64,000 nucleotides of DNA from Ornatilinea apprima (GCF_001306115.1 NZ_LGCL01000025.1:62001-126000), one strand, 5' to 3'; positions 9,238 through 18,482 are shown, numbered from the stretch's first letter. Notes: generated by a model not told the origin, from the sequence alone. Program-made: numbers and translations.

Positions 9238-10493
9238 AAACGCTTCAGGCATATTTGAGCAATTCGGCGGCGGTCCATCTTTTCCACCCGCAGTTGAACG
9301 TGTTGTTCGCGGTCAATCACGATATCTCCCTCCTGCGCGATTCGTCCCAGCTTTCCTAAAATATACCCTGCAATCGTATCATAATCCGGATCGTATAGTG
9401 ATATCTTGAAGAAGTCATTCACGTCTTCAATAAACGTCATGCCGTCAATCAGCGCGCTGCCGTTTTCCAGCAGAACGATGTCCACATCCTCATCCTCAAA
9501 TTCGTCCTGAACATCGCCAATAATCTCTTCCAGCAAATCCTCCAGCGTAACCAGCCCGGCGGTGCCGCCGAATTCATCCAGCACAATGGCGATATGCACG
9601 CGCTTATCTCTAAACTGGCGCAGCAGATCGGTTACCGCAATCGTCTCTGGCACAAACAGCGCCTCGCGGGCCAGCTCGCGCGCCAGCTTGCCCTCCAGAC
9701 TGCCGCTTTCCAGCTCCAACACCAGATCGCGCAAATGCACAATGCCAATAATATGGTCCAGGTCACTCTCATAAACCGGGATTTTGGTGAGGCCATTGTC
9801 AATGCACAGGCGGATCAGTTCTTCGGCGGGTTTGCCGGCCTCAATCGAAACCACCTCTGTGCGCGGCACACTCACCTGCCGCACCACCAGGTTGCTAAAG
9901 TCTCTCACCGCGGAGAGCATCATCTCTTCTGGGGCACTGGGCTGGTCATTCATTGCTGAAACGCTCGCGGCTGCCGGAAATTCCACATCCGAGGGAGTCT
10001 CTCGCGCTGGCAGCAAATCACCGCTGGCCCGAGCCGGGTAGGAACGCCCCGCCACGCCTGCCAGCACTCGCATCAGCGGAACAGCCGCCAGGGTGAACTT
10101 TTCCAGCGACCCCGGTGAAAAGCGGCGCGGCCCTTCCACCGCCGCGAACAGATACAGCCACCCGAAGCATCCGCAAAACAGCACAATCCCCGCCGCTCGC
10201 ATTACGGCTGGCAGGCCCGCCCCCTCGCTGGCGGCCGACCACCACGGCCAAAAGACCGCTTGCGCCCAGATCCAGGCTGCCGCCCCGCTGCCCAACCCCA
10301 ACAGCGTCATGCCGCTCTGAGCCGCCGCCCGCGCGCGGCCGCGCGCTTTCGCGTCTTCCAGCCAGGCTTTTCGCTCGCTTGCCCCTTCCAGGCGCAGCAC
10401 CGGAAAAGCGGACAGGGCGGCGTCGATCCTGGCCAGGACACCGCTGAAAACCATGCAGACAAGGATGAGGATGAGTGGCAGCAATGAATTCAT
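9234..10493 (-). CDS. CBS-domain CorC/HlyC-type membrane protein
   Basis: The 419-residue protein has an N-terminal membrane region (LLPLILILVCMVFSGVLARI and further hydrophobic segments to about residue 145), a pair of CBS domains (VPRTEVVSIE... and ...IAIVLDEFGGTAGLVTLEDL) and the C-terminal CorC_HlyC transporter-associated domain (ALIDGMTFIEDVNDFF). This order matches the hemolysin C/CNNM family, linked to Mg2+/Co2+ handling. The membrane part is shorter and less conserved than in standard CNNM proteins. Its start overlaps the amrB stop as ATGA and its stop overlaps the priA start the same way, so the three genes are translationally coupled. Confidence 0.88.
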   Translation of the reverse strand: MNSLLPLILILVCMVFSGVLARIDAALSAFPVLRLEGASERKAWLEDAKARGRARAAAQSGMTLLGLGSGAAAWIWAQAVFWPWWSAASEGAGLPAVMRAAGIVLFCGCFGWLYLFAAVEGPRRFSPGSLEKFTLAAVPLMRVLAGVAGRSYPARASGDLLPARETPSDVEFPAAASVSAMNDQPSAPEEMMLSAVRDFSNLVVRQVSVPRTEVVSIEAGKPAEELIRLCIDNGLTKIPVYESDLDHIIGIVHLRDLVLELESGSLEGKLARELAREALFVPETIAVTDLLRQFRDKRVHIAIVLDEFGGTAGLVTLEDLLEEIIGDVQDEFEDEDVDIVLLENGSALIDGMTFIEDVNDFFKISLYDPDYDTIAGYILGKLGRIAQEGDIVIDREQHVQLRVEKMDRRRIAQICLKRL

Positions 10494-11341
10494 TGGACCT
10501 GTTTTAATACCACTGCCGCGCCGTAACCGACCACCGAGGTTGTGTCTTGAGTTTCATCACCCGAAGTGCTGTGATGAACCACCCGCACCTGTGTGGCGCC
10601 CAATTCGCGGGCCGCCCACAAAACGGCTGCCACCGCTGCCCCACCGCAGGCGAAACCGCGCCCCTGTTCTTCAATTTCCAGCACGCCTTGCGGCGAGAAC
10701 AATTCCATCTGGTGCATAATTTCATGGTCCAGAGCATTGGCCGTGTCTTCAGGGTAAAAGTGCGAAAGATCGGTGCTGGCGACCATCAACGCCGGTTTCC
10801 CACGCAGCACGTCTGCCAGCGCCTTGCCAACCAGCTCCACCTGGGCAGCCGTGCGGCTGCGCAGCATCACCGGCAGCAGACTGAACGGCTGCGCCAACGC
10901 CCGCTGCAAGAAAGGCAGCTCAATCTCCAGCGAATGCTCGCGGTCTTGATAAAGCGCCTTCACCGAAGTCATTCCCCGCGCTTGCAGCAGTTGAAGGAAC
11001 TGTTTCAGGCTCTCCTGGTCTACTGGAACTTCTCCCAGCGGAGTTTTGTAAGCCTGGTGGGCGCTGGTGAGCAGCGCGGCAGTGTGATAGTTGTGATAAG
11101 GTGAGACGACCGCCACAATTCGCGGAGCCAGCCCGCGCACCGCCCGGAACGCGTAACCCGCCGTTCGCCCGGAGTATCGGTAACCCGCGTGAGGGGAGAT
11201 GACCGCGATCACTTCCCCCTCCAATTCGGGCAAATGCGCGTCTTCAATATACTGGTCAATCTCGAACGCCAGAGTACCGGGGTCGCCGCTGTACCACACG
11301 CCGGCAATCGGCGACGGCCGGGTATCAGATGAAGTGGACAT
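10490..11341 (-). CDS. amrB: MEMO1-family protein (AmmeMemoRadiSam system protein B)
   Basis: The 283-residue protein matches the MEMO1 family: SPIAGVWYSGDPGTL at the start, the SPHAGYRYSGRTAGYAF block, STDLSHFYPED and the C-terminal GDETQDTTSVVGYGAAV. MEMO proteins have an extradiol-dioxygenase-like fold with a metal-binding histidine set; human MEMO1 binds copper or iron, and the bacterial role is poorly known. AGGAGG immediately upstream fixes the ATG at 11341; a longer TTG-initiated frame (11395) has no such site. The AMMECR1 and radical-SAM partners often found with it are absent here. First main gene of the coupled operon with corC and priA. Confidence 0.9.
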   Translation of the reverse strand: MSTSSDTRPSPIAGVWYSGDPGTLAFEIDQYIEDAHLPELEGEVIAVISPHAGYRYSGRTAGYAFRAVRGLAPRIVAVVSPYHNYHTAALLTSAHQAYKTPLGEVPVDQESLKQFLQLLQARGMTSVKALYQDREHSLEIELPFLQRALAQPFSLLPVMLRSRTAAQVELVGKALADVLRGKPALMVASTDLSHFYPEDTANALDHEIMHQMELFSPQGVLEIEEQGRGFACGGAAVAAVLWAARELGATQVRVVHHSTSGDETQDTTSVVGYGAAVVLKQVQ

Positions 11342-11363
11342 TAAGGAACCTCCTGCCGGAAAT

Positions 11364-11453
11364 TCATCCAACACAGGCTTTTTCCGTCCAATCAAAGCGC
11401 GCCAAAACGTTAACGGGAGCTTGAATCGCCTTGGGTTGGGCCGAGCCAGCCAT
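11364..11453 (-). CDS. Possible 29-codon leader ORF upstream of amrB
   Basis: An ATG at 11453 preceded by AGGAAA at suitable spacing opens a 29-codon frame that ends with TGA 22 bases before the amrB start. The peptide begins MAGSAQPKAIQ and ends TEKACVG and resembles nothing I know. It lies directly downstream of a candidate promoter (TATAAT, 11474-11479 on this strand). It could be a leader peptide or chance. Confidence 0.3.
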   Translation of the reverse strand: MAGSAQPKAIQAPVNVLARFDWTEKACVG

Positions 11454-11473
11454 TAAATTTCCTGCTTGATTAA

Positions 11474-11512
11474 ATTATACATCAGCGCCGCAAAGCGCTG
11501 AATTAAGCGCTT
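11474..11512 (-). promoter_or_regulatory. Candidate promoter with overlapping inverted repeat, amrB operon
   Basis: On the minus strand TTCAGC (11502-11497), a 17-bp spacer and TATAAT (11479-11474) precede the amrB operon. The -35 lies within an inverted repeat AAGCGCT-6-AGCGCTT (11493-11512), which could be an operator. The remainder of 11454-11641 holds no gene. Confidence 0.5.
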
Positions 11513-11641
11513 AATTTTGCGCAATTTTCATATACAATATACTTAATTCAATACGTTTTATCTGCGAATGAACCTTTCCCCGCCACGTTTCTTAGAATCG
11601 CTCTTGCTGGTCTTACCCCCTTTTTTATAGGAGAAGAAGCA

Positions 11642-12706
11642 ATGCAGAGACTAAACCATTCCTCGCTTAAAGTGGTCCTCGCTGCGTTATTGGTGATCAT
11701 GCTGGCCTGCAACATGCCTGGCAGCGCAAGCACCCCCGCGGCGACATTAAACGAAACGCAAGTCGCGCTCAGCATCCAATCCACCATGCTGGCCGAAGAA
11801 TCTGCGCAGGCTACCGCCAACGCGGTTGTTCAGGTGCTGCCCACTCAGCCGCCCGCCCCCACAACCCCGCCCGAACAACCCACATACACCCCCTACCCCA
11901 CCTTCACGCCCCAACCGGCTGCCACAGAGCCGCCTGCCCCCACCGCCGCGGATCCCCAGCCAGCCGCCGCTGCAGAACTGACCGACGAGCAGATCAAAGA
12001 GAAAATCCGCTCAGCCAATGTGCTGGTATTTGAAGACATGCGTGGCAACTTTGACCGCAAACCGATTGTGCATGACGTGATCAATCGTATGCGTTTTTCC
12101 GGCGGCAAAGTGGTGGAAGTGGGCGACGCCCTGGGTAAATTCAAAGATCAGCTCTTAAGCACCACCCAATGGGACCTGATCATCGTCGCGGCCGAAGATC
12201 ACGACGCGGTGCAGGGAGAATTTTGGGAATACATGCAAGACCACGTCAATAACGGTGCAGCCGTGATTATTGAGATGTGGTACATGAATCAGCACTATTC
12301 CGATATCCAGCCCATGCTCAGCCAATGCGGTGTGGAATACCACAAAGATTGGTATCGAGACATCTTTTCTGATCCCCTCGATTACTCCATCTATTGGCTC
12401 GACCCCAGCAGCCCCATCTTGACCGAACCAAATTCCGGTATGTCTCTCTCCAACGTCTCGTACCTGTACTGGACGTTTGATGCCGGTGATCTGCTGCGCT
12501 TGAGCACCGGCGGCGACGCCCAACTGGTCGCCGGTATATATCCGCGGGAGAAATCGCAGTATGGCGTTCTGGCAACTTGCATGGAAGGCCGCATGATCAT
12601 CCAGACCTTCTGCTCGCACGACTACAACCCCTCGCATGTGATGTCATTGTGGGAGAACTACATCGTTTACACGCTCACCAATCATTTCAAAACCACCGGA
12701 AAATAG
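11642..12706 (+). CDS. Lipoprotein with Pro/Thr linker and unknown C-terminal domain
   Basis: The 354-residue product starts with a lipoprotein signal (lipobox IMLAC, Cys23), then a long Pro/Thr/Ala linker to about residue 115, then a globular region. That region begins with KIRSANVLVFEDMRG and contains WDLIIVAAEDHDAVQGEFWEY and NNGAAVIIEMWYM. The alternating hydrophobic strands and the pattern of a time- or path-indexed Rossmann-like fold suggest a glutamine-amidotransferase-like/ThuA-like domain, but no catalytic triad is evident. GGAGAAG before the ATG supports the start. No operon partner; exported to the outer face of the membrane. Confidence 0.7.
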   Translation: MQRLNHSSLKVVLAALLVIMLACNMPGSASTPAATLNETQVALSIQSTMLAEESAQATANAVVQVLPTQPPAPTTPPEQPTYTPYPTFTPQPAATEPPAPTAADPQPAAAAELTDEQIKEKIRSANVLVFEDMRGNFDRKPIVHDVINRMRFSGGKVVEVGDALGKFKDQLLSTTQWDLIIVAAEDHDAVQGEFWEYMQDHVNNGAAVIIEMWYMNQHYSDIQPMLSQCGVEYHKDWYRDIFSDPLDYSIYWLDPSSPILTEPNSGMSLSNVSYLYWTFDAGDLLRLSTGGDAQLVAGIYPREKSQYGVLATCMEGRMIIQTFCSHDYNPSHVMSLWENYIVYTLTNHFKTTGK

Positions 12707-12759
12707 TTTTTATAAAATTGTTAAGGATTTTACGATCAAAAAAAGGGCCTTTCAAATTG

Positions 12760-12768
12760 TGTTATACT
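12760..12768 (+). promoter_or_regulatory. Extended -10 promoter of sixA
   Basis: TGTTATACT fits the extended -10 form (TGnTATAAT-like) 66 bases before the sixA ATG; no good -35 is visible, as expected for this class. Confidence 0.5.
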
Positions 12769-12834
12769 CAATTTTCGAGCGGTGAATAAAATCTTGCACG
12801 AAATGCATAGATCGAACTCTGGAGTTTGCGAAAA

Positions 12835-13356
12835 ATGAAAACTTTACTCTTAATGCGCCACGCTAAATCAAGTTGGAAAGACCACGACATGGAAGACATT
12901 GACCGGCCATTAAATAAACGCGGTCGCCACGATGCTCCAGAAATGGGCGCGTTATTGAAAGCACAAAAGCTCATCCCCCAGTTGGTTTTGGCTTCCAACG
13001 CCAAGCGATCTACGAAAACCGCCAGTCTGGTCGCGGACGAACTCAAGCTGGACGACGGCCAAATTCTCATCCGCGAGACGTTATACCTGGCTGAAATCGA
13101 GCAGTTGCTGAAAGAAATCAACCTGATTCCCAACGAAGTCGAAACCGCCCTGGTCATCGCCCACAACCCCGGTCTTGAAGCGCTTGCCCAACTGCTCACC
13201 GAAAAGGTGATCTCCATGCCCACCAGCTGCGTCGCTCATCTGCAACTGCCGGTGAATAACTGGTCGGAAGTGAGCCAGGATACGGAAGCCGATCTTGTGG
13301 AACTTTACCGCCCCACCAAGCAAAAAGACAAAAAAGAAAAGAAAGACAAAAAATAA
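12835..13356 (+). CDS. sixA: SixA-type phosphohistidine phosphatase
   Basis: The 173-residue protein belongs to the histidine phosphatase (phosphoglycerate-mutase-like) superfamily. The RHG motif is LLMRHAKSSW with catalytic His9; the second catalytic histidine is in VIAHNPGLEAL. The short length without the usual insertions fits SixA, which removes phosphate from phosphohistidine (in E. coli from the PTS protein NPr, previously ArcB). The C-terminus is a Lys/Asp-rich tail (TKQKDKKEKKDKK). GGAG at 12821 supports the ATG at 12835. A PTS operon with HPr lies 16 kb away, so a link is possible but unproven. Confidence 0.86.
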   Translation: MKTLLLMRHAKSSWKDHDMEDIDRPLNKRGRHDAPEMGALLKAQKLIPQLVLASNAKRSTKTASLVADELKLDDGQILIRETLYLAEIEQLLKEINLIPNEVETALVIAHNPGLEALAQLLTEKVISMPTSCVAHLQLPVNNWSEVSQDTEADLVELYRPTKQKDKKEKKDKK

Positions 13357-13418
13357 CTTCCGCTGCCCGCGGGGTATCGTCTGGCTGCCAGCCGCCTGGG
13401 TCAGCCATCAGCTTTAGA

Positions 13419-13452
13419 CTGGTTTGCCTCAAACCAGGATAGAGCTTTTTTC
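13419..13452 (+). terminator. Weak terminator-like hairpin after sixA
   Basis: CTGGTTTG-CCT-CAAACCAG (13419-13437) is an 8-bp hairpin followed after nine bases by a T-rich tract. Spacing to the T run is longer than usual. Confidence 0.35.
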
Positions 13453-13496
13453 TTGCCTGTTTAGGCCTTGTCACCATCATATTGATAGGAAATGGA

Positions 13497-13823
13497 ATGA
13501 GCGAACTTCTTTCACTGAACGACTCCACCTTTGAAAAAACCGTCCTCCAATCTGCGCAACCCGCCTTAATCGAATTTGGCGCGGTCTGGTGCGCGCCCTG
13601 CAAGCGCCAGGAACCCATCCTGGTTGAACTATCCAAAACCTGGTCTGACCAATGTCAATTTTTCAAAGTTGACGTGGATGAAAGCACCAACCTGACCATG
13701 CAGTTCCAAGTGATGAGCGTGCCCACCATGGTGTTGATTGTCGATGGGCAGGAAGTGGAACGCTTCACCGGTCTGCAGAACCGCGAAAAACTGGTCGAAA
13801 AGGTAGAACCCTACCTTTCCTGA
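13497..13823 (+). CDS. Thioredoxin
   Basis: A 108-residue thioredoxin with active site WCAPC (Trp31, Cys32, Cys35), the cis-Pro block MSVPTMVLIVDGQEV and a single-domain fold. It reduces disulfides in cytosolic proteins; no signal peptide is seen. TAGGA at 13486-13490 selects the ATG at 13497 over an ATG five codons upstream. The active-site dipeptide is Ala-Pro rather than Gly-Pro, common in thioredoxins outside the TrxA core set. It is 33 bases upstream of the S9 peptidase, probably in one transcript. Confidence 0.92.
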   Translation: MSELLSLNDSTFEKTVLQSAQPALIEFGAVWCAPCKRQEPILVELSKTWSDQCQFFKVDVDESTNLTMQFQVMSVPTMVLIVDGQEVERFTGLQNREKLVEKVEPYLS

Positions 13824-13856
13824 TTCCTTTCCCGCTCCTTTATGCGGAGGTTTTCC

Positions 13857-15752
13857 ATGTCTTCCACCACAGACAAACAAGAAATGTCTTTTGGCTTGTG
13901 GCCCAGCCCCATCTCGGCGCAAATGCTCGCCCAGCAGGTTCGTTTTGATGATGTGCAGTGGGATTCGGACGGCGAAACCCTGGTATGGAGCGAAAGCCGC
14001 TCTGGGCACACCATTCTGGTGGCCCAAACCCGCGGCGATGCCCCCCGCGCCTTAACCACAGCCCCCTCTGTGGCGGGGCGCGTCTTGTATGGCGGCGGTG
14101 ATTTCTATGTTGGCTCCGGTCAGGTCATTTTTGCCGGAAAAGACGGCCGCCTTTACCACCGCTCGCTGTCGGCCCAGGTGCCCCACCCTATCACCCCCGC
14201 TTATGGTAGTGTCGCCGCGCCGGTGCTCTCGCCCAACGGCGAGTGGGTGGTATACGTTTTCTCTGACGGCAGCCGTGACTGCCTGGCCTACGTGGATCTT
14301 CATGGCCAACGGTGGCCTCAAAAGCTGGCGGAAGGGGCCGATTTCTACATGCAGCCCGCCTTCCACCCCGGCGGCGACTGGCTGGCCTGGGTGGAATGGG
14401 ACTTTCCCAATATGCCCTGGACCGGCTCGCGCCTTGCGCTGGCGCGCCTCTCTAACGGAGAGTCGCCGCGTCTGTTCGGGCTTTCGTACCCGGCGGGCGG
14501 CCCCAACCAGCCGGTCTCGCAGCCGGCCTTTTCTCCCGACGGACGCTGGCTGAGCTACATAACCCAAAGCGGCAACTGGGAAACCCTGGTTTTGCACGAT
14601 TTGGAAAACGGAGACGAACAGGTGCTGCTGGAGGAGGAAGGCCTGCTGCTTTCCACCCCCGCCTGGGTGCAGGGCCTGCGCTTCTACGGCTGGAGCGCCG
14701 ACAGCCGCAGTATTTTCTACCTGCGCAATTCGGCTGGATTTGCCTCACTCTGGCAGGTGGATCTGCAAAGCGGCGAATCGCGCCAGATCAACACCAGCCC
14801 CTATACCTGGCTCAGCCAGATCAGCGTTTCGCCCCGCGCGCCCCAGGCGGCCTTCCGCGCTTCTTCGCCCGCCCACCCCGAGCGGATTGTGCGCTGGGAC
14901 GGGCAGAACATGAACGTTATTGCGCGCAGCGACCCCGAAATGCTCACCGAAGCCGATTACCCAACCGTTCTGCCGCTCTCCTGGTCTTCTCCAGAGGGCG
15001 AAAGCGTGTATGCCAATTACTACCCACCCAACAACGCCCGTTACACCTGCGGCAGTCAGCGCCCCCCGGCCATCGTCCACATGCACGGCGGCCCCAGCGC
15101 CTGCGCCAACGTCAGCTTTTCGGGCGAGCGCGCCTGGTACACATCGCGCGGATTTGGCTTTCTGGAAGTGAATTTTCGCGGCAGCACCGGATTTGGCCGT
15201 GCCTATCTGGACGCCCAGCAAGGCCGCTGGGGTGAAGTGGATGTGCAAGACGCCGTCGGAGCCGCCAAAGCGCTGATAGATAACCGCCTGGCAGACGAGA
15301 CCCGCCTGGTGATCGCCGGCAGTAGTTCGGGAGGATTTGCCGTCCTGAACGCCCTGATCCACCATACAGAGCTGTTTTGCGCCGGCATTTGTTCTTACCC
15401 GGTGAGCAACCTGTTTGCCTCGGCCTTTGACGTTCACAAATTTGAGCTGCGCTACAACGACTGGCTGCTGGGCGCGCTCCCCGAAGCCGCCGGGCGCTAC
15501 CGCCAGTGGTCGCCTGTTTTTCACGCTGCGCGCATTCGCCGGCCGCTGGCCGTATTCCAGGGCGATCAAGACCCGGTGGTTCCCCTCCAATACACTCAGG
15601 AACTGGTGCAGGCAGTCCGCTCTGGCGGTGCGCCTGTGGAATTTCAAGTCTACGCGGGCGAGGGCCACGGATTCCGCAAAGCGGAAACCCGCGCGGACCT
15701 GTTCCAGCGTGTTGAACGCTTCTTGCGTGAATACGTTCTCTTTGCCCCCTGA
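13857..15752 (+). CDS. S9-family prolyl oligopeptidase (acylaminoacyl-peptidase-like)
   Basis: The 631-residue product has an N-terminal beta-propeller made of TolB/WD-like blades (SPNGEWVVYVFSDGS, SPDGRWLSYITQSGN) and a C-terminal alpha/beta hydrolase domain from about residue 395. The catalytic set is visible: nucleophile Ser near 490 in GSSSGGF, Asp in GDQDPVVP and His in GEGHGF; the oxyanion block is HMHGGPSA. Enzymes of this branch release acylated or short peptides in the cytosol; no signal peptide is present. GCGGAGG at 13844-13850 fixes the ATG at 13857. It ends 3 bases from the convergent hydrolase gene. Confidence 0.92.
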   Translation: MSSTTDKQEMSFGLWPSPISAQMLAQQVRFDDVQWDSDGETLVWSESRSGHTILVAQTRGDAPRALTTAPSVAGRVLYGGGDFYVGSGQVIFAGKDGRLYHRSLSAQVPHPITPAYGSVAAPVLSPNGEWVVYVFSDGSRDCLAYVDLHGQRWPQKLAEGADFYMQPAFHPGGDWLAWVEWDFPNMPWTGSRLALARLSNGESPRLFGLSYPAGGPNQPVSQPAFSPDGRWLSYITQSGNWETLVLHDLENGDEQVLLEEEGLLLSTPAWVQGLRFYGWSADSRSIFYLRNSAGFASLWQVDLQSGESRQINTSPYTWLSQISVSPRAPQAAFRASSPAHPERIVRWDGQNMNVIARSDPEMLTEADYPTVLPLSWSSPEGESVYANYYPPNNARYTCGSQRPPAIVHMHGGPSACANVSFSGERAWYTSRGFGFLEVNFRGSTGFGRAYLDAQQGRWGEVDVQDAVGAAKALIDNRLADETRLVIAGSSSGGFAVLNALIHHTELFCAGICSYPVSNLFASAFDVHKFELRYNDWLLGALPEAAGRYRQWSPVFHAARIRRPLAVFQGDQDPVVPLQYTQELVQAVRSGGAPVEFQVYAGEGHGFRKAETRADLFQRVERFLREYVLFAP

Positions 15753-15755
15753 TCC

Positions 15756-16535
15756 CTACGTTTGCGCCAGGCCCAAATTCAACCCCTCCAGCCAGGCGAT
15801 CAGCCCTTCAGCCGTCTTCTGCGGCTGTTCCAGCATCAACATATGACCGGCACGTTCCACCACCCGCAGCTGCGCGTGCGGGATCTGGTTGGTCAGGTAA
15901 ATGGACGCCCCCAGCGGGGTCAGGCGGTCTTGCGCCCCCACCGCCACCCAGGTTGGCACGCTGATCTGCCCCAACCAGCCAGAAGATTCAAAATGCGCGC
16001 AGGCCAGCCAATCCGCAAAGATCACCCCCGGCCGCGCCGCGCGCAGCGACTGCATGGTGCGGTTCACCAGAGCCGCCTCCGCGCCGCGCGCAAAGAGTAA
16101 ATCTTCCAGCTTGTGCAACCCGCCCGCGCGGGTAACCGGGTTGCATAGCAGCTCTGCCAGGTCATTCGCCCCTTTTAAGTTGCTGCCACACGAAAGCAGC
16201 GCCAGCCCAGCCACACGCTCAGGGCAGCAGCGCGCCAGATGCTGCGCCACCGCACCACCCATCGAATGACCCACCAGCACCACCTGGTACAACTGCAAAC
16301 CATCCAGAAATGCCAGCAGGCTGGCCGCGTAACCTTCTACGGATTGAACAGCCGCCCCCTCCGAACGGCCGTGTCCGGGCAAATCAACGGCCAGCACCGT
16401 CCAGCCGCGCAGGCGGCGCAGCTGCGCCGGCCAGCACAGGTGATCGCTGCCCGCCCCGTGGATGAAAATCAGCGGCGGCAGGCCAGTTGGGCCGGAATGA
16501 GAACAGGCGTAATAGATTCCATTGGAAAGCGGCAT
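15756..16535 (-). CDS. Alpha/beta hydrolase
   Basis: A 259-residue single-domain alpha/beta hydrolase. It has the oxyanion block FIHGAGSDHLCW, VDLPGHGRS, nucleophile elbow GHSMGGA, an acid residue in VAVGAQDRLTP and the catalytic histidine in ERAGHMLMLEQP. The arrangement fits the esterase/lactonase/epoxide-hydrolase-like group; the substrate cannot be inferred. The ATG at 16535 follows AGGA at long spacing; the next upstream ATG (16586) would add 17 residues without homology-like character. The gene is convergent with the S9 peptidase and downstream of the histidine kinase on the same strand. Confidence 0.85.
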   Translation of the reverse strand: MPLSNGIYYACSHSGPTGLPPLIFIHGAGSDHLCWPAQLRRLRGWTVLAVDLPGHGRSEGAAVQSVEGYAASLLAFLDGLQLYQVVLVGHSMGGAVAQHLARCCPERVAGLALLSCGSNLKGANDLAELLCNPVTRAGGLHKLEDLLFARGAEAALVNRTMQSLRAARPGVIFADWLACAHFESSGWLGQISVPTWVAVGAQDRLTPLGASIYLTNQIPHAQLRVVERAGHMLMLEQPQKTAEGLIAWLEGLNLGLAQT

Positions 16536-16659
16536 GGGCTGCAAAGTCCTGATTGATAAGTATCCATCAGACTTCCAGCGTTGCATTTCGGAGAGACAGA
16601 AGCAAAACCTCTGTTCCCCCTGGCACCGAAACGACGGCTGCGATGAAGTCGAATTGGTT

Positions 16660-18423
16660 TTAAGCGGTGATCCCGCGCTGCAAGCGCTCGGCGGCTGCCT
16701 CCGTCATCGGTACCAGCACGCGCACACGCGTGCCTTTCCCCTGCACCGAGTCAATCGTCAGCAGTCCATTGATTAAGTCGGTGCGCTCGCGCAGGTTGAT
16801 CATTCCCAGGCTGCCCCGGTTTTCATACGACTGGTTGACTTCTTTCAAGTCAAAGCCCACTCCATTGTCCATCACCTCCAGCGAGGCAATCTCCCTGTCG
16901 CTGGCGTGAGCGCGCAGCCGAACCAGAATTTTTTCGGCGCGGGCATGCTTGCGGGCGTTGTTCACCGCTTCTTCAACCAGATAAAAAATGGTGGTCTGGC
17001 GGGTCGCGTCCAGGCCGGGCAGCAGGCTTTCGTCGATGTCCAAAAACACATTCTGATCGTAGGTGGCTTTCATCTTCTCGGCCATCGTTTCCAGGCCCTT
17101 CAACAGCCCTTCCGCTTCCAGGGTGAGCGGGCGCAGGGTAAAGAGCATGTGGCGAATTTCCTGCGTGCTGCGCCGCGCCAGTTCTTCAATCTTTTCCAGT
17201 TCCGCATCCGGGTCGCCCGTGTTGAGTTCCATCATTTTTCGCACCACATTCACGCGCATCGCGATTGCCGCCACGGTTTGGGTGGGACCGTCGTGCAGGT
17301 CGCGCGCCAGTTTCTTGCGCGCCTCCTCCTGCGATTCAACTATCCGTTCTTTCTCTTCTTGCACGTCTTGAAACAAGCGCGCGTTCTGAATCGCCACCAC
17401 CGCCTGGTGACTGATCATCTCCAGCAGTTCCTGTTTGTCCTCGTCGAAATAATCCGCTTCGGGGTGAGCAAACAGCATCACCCCATAGGCATTCAAGCCG
17501 CGCAGCAGGGGCAGCAGCAGCGCGCTGCGGCACTCGTGCAGGGCCACAAAATAATCCAATTCCGCGTCCGCCGAGGGGTTGTCCAGATGCTGTGGCTCTC
17601 CGCTGCTCAGCGCATGGGCCAGCGCGCCTTCCTTGGCGGGCAGGGCCGCTTTCTGGTCGCGTGGGGGCAGCCGCCGCGAAGCGCCCACCGTCAGGCGGTC
17701 ATCCTGATTGAAAAACAGAACGGCGCACACCAGTTGGTCGGCCAGATCGCCCTCGTCCTTCAAGACCTTCACGCTTAAATCCACCACGCTTTCCACCACC
17801 TCCTGGTAGTTCAGGGTGGCGCTGATGGCCTCAATCATCGAATAAATATTCTGCAGGCGCGAGCGCTCGCCGCGTTTGGCCAGCTTTTCAGCGTTTTTTC
17901 GCTCGCGCACCTGGCCAAAATAGTTCTTGCGCAGCAGCTTCACCAGCTGCACGCACAAAAAGCCCACCACACCCGCTGCCGCGAGATTGGAAGCCGCCAG
18001 CAGACCGGTGGATAACAAAGCCAAATTGTGTTCCGATAGATAAACCCAGCCGCTTTCCAGCAGCGAAATGATCACCCCCACAATCAACGCGCCGCGCCAT
18101 TCAAAATAAAGCCCGGCAGAAAACAGCGCCAGCAAGCCCGACCACACCAGATTGCCCGAAATGCCGCCCCCCAGCCCAAAAAACATCAGGCTCACCAGCA
18201 CATCCACAGCCACATTGATCACCCGGTGAAACGCCAGCCGCCGGTTCAAGATCGAGATGACGGTGATGAAGGTGTTCCAGGCCACTGCCAGAATGATCAC
18301 CAGCAGTTCAAACAAACTCAACTGCCCCGCCAGCGTGAGGGTGGAAACAACCCCCATCAATAGCAGCCAGCGGATGGAAGCGGCGGCCCAATCGACCAGG
18401 AAAGGAAACTCGTCTTTTCGCAT
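16660..18423 (-). CDS. NarL-type (HisKA_3) sensor histidine kinase with GAF domain
   Basis: The 587-residue kinase has five to six N-terminal membrane helices (to about residue 165), a short coiled linker, a GAF domain (about 195-345), the HisKA_3 dimerisation helix with phospho-acceptor His377 (ARDLHDGPTQ) and a HATPase domain (N-box EEAVNNARKHA, G1 DNGVGFDL, G2 GSLGMINLRER). The sensing part has no periplasmic loop of size, so membrane state, a hydrophobic ligand or a GAF ligand is likely. No response regulator gene adjoins it, so the partner is elsewhere. Confidence 0.92.
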   Translation of the reverse strand: MRKDEFPFLVDWAAASIRWLLLMGVVSTLTLAGQLSLFELLVIILAVAWNTFITVISILNRRLAFHRVINVAVDVLVSLMFFGLGGGISGNLVWSGLLALFSAGLYFEWRGALIVGVIISLLESGWVYLSEHNLALLSTGLLAASNLAAAGVVGFLCVQLVKLLRKNYFGQVRERKNAEKLAKRGERSRLQNIYSMIEAISATLNYQEVVESVVDLSVKVLKDEGDLADQLVCAVLFFNQDDRLTVGASRRLPPRDQKAALPAKEGALAHALSSGEPQHLDNPSADAELDYFVALHECRSALLLPLLRGLNAYGVMLFAHPEADYFDEDKQELLEMISHQAVVAIQNARLFQDVQEEKERIVESQEEARKKLARDLHDGPTQTVAAIAMRVNVVRKMMELNTGDPDAELEKIEELARRSTQEIRHMLFTLRPLTLEAEGLLKGLETMAEKMKATYDQNVFLDIDESLLPGLDATRQTTIFYLVEEAVNNARKHARAEKILVRLRAHASDREIASLEVMDNGVGFDLKEVNQSYENRGSLGMINLRERTDLINGLLTIDSVQGKGTRVRVLVPMTEAAAERLQRGITA

Positions 18424-18482
18424 AATCTAATCATATCTTAAACAGGCTGCGCCCGCCCCCTCATTTTTAATGATTCCCGCTG

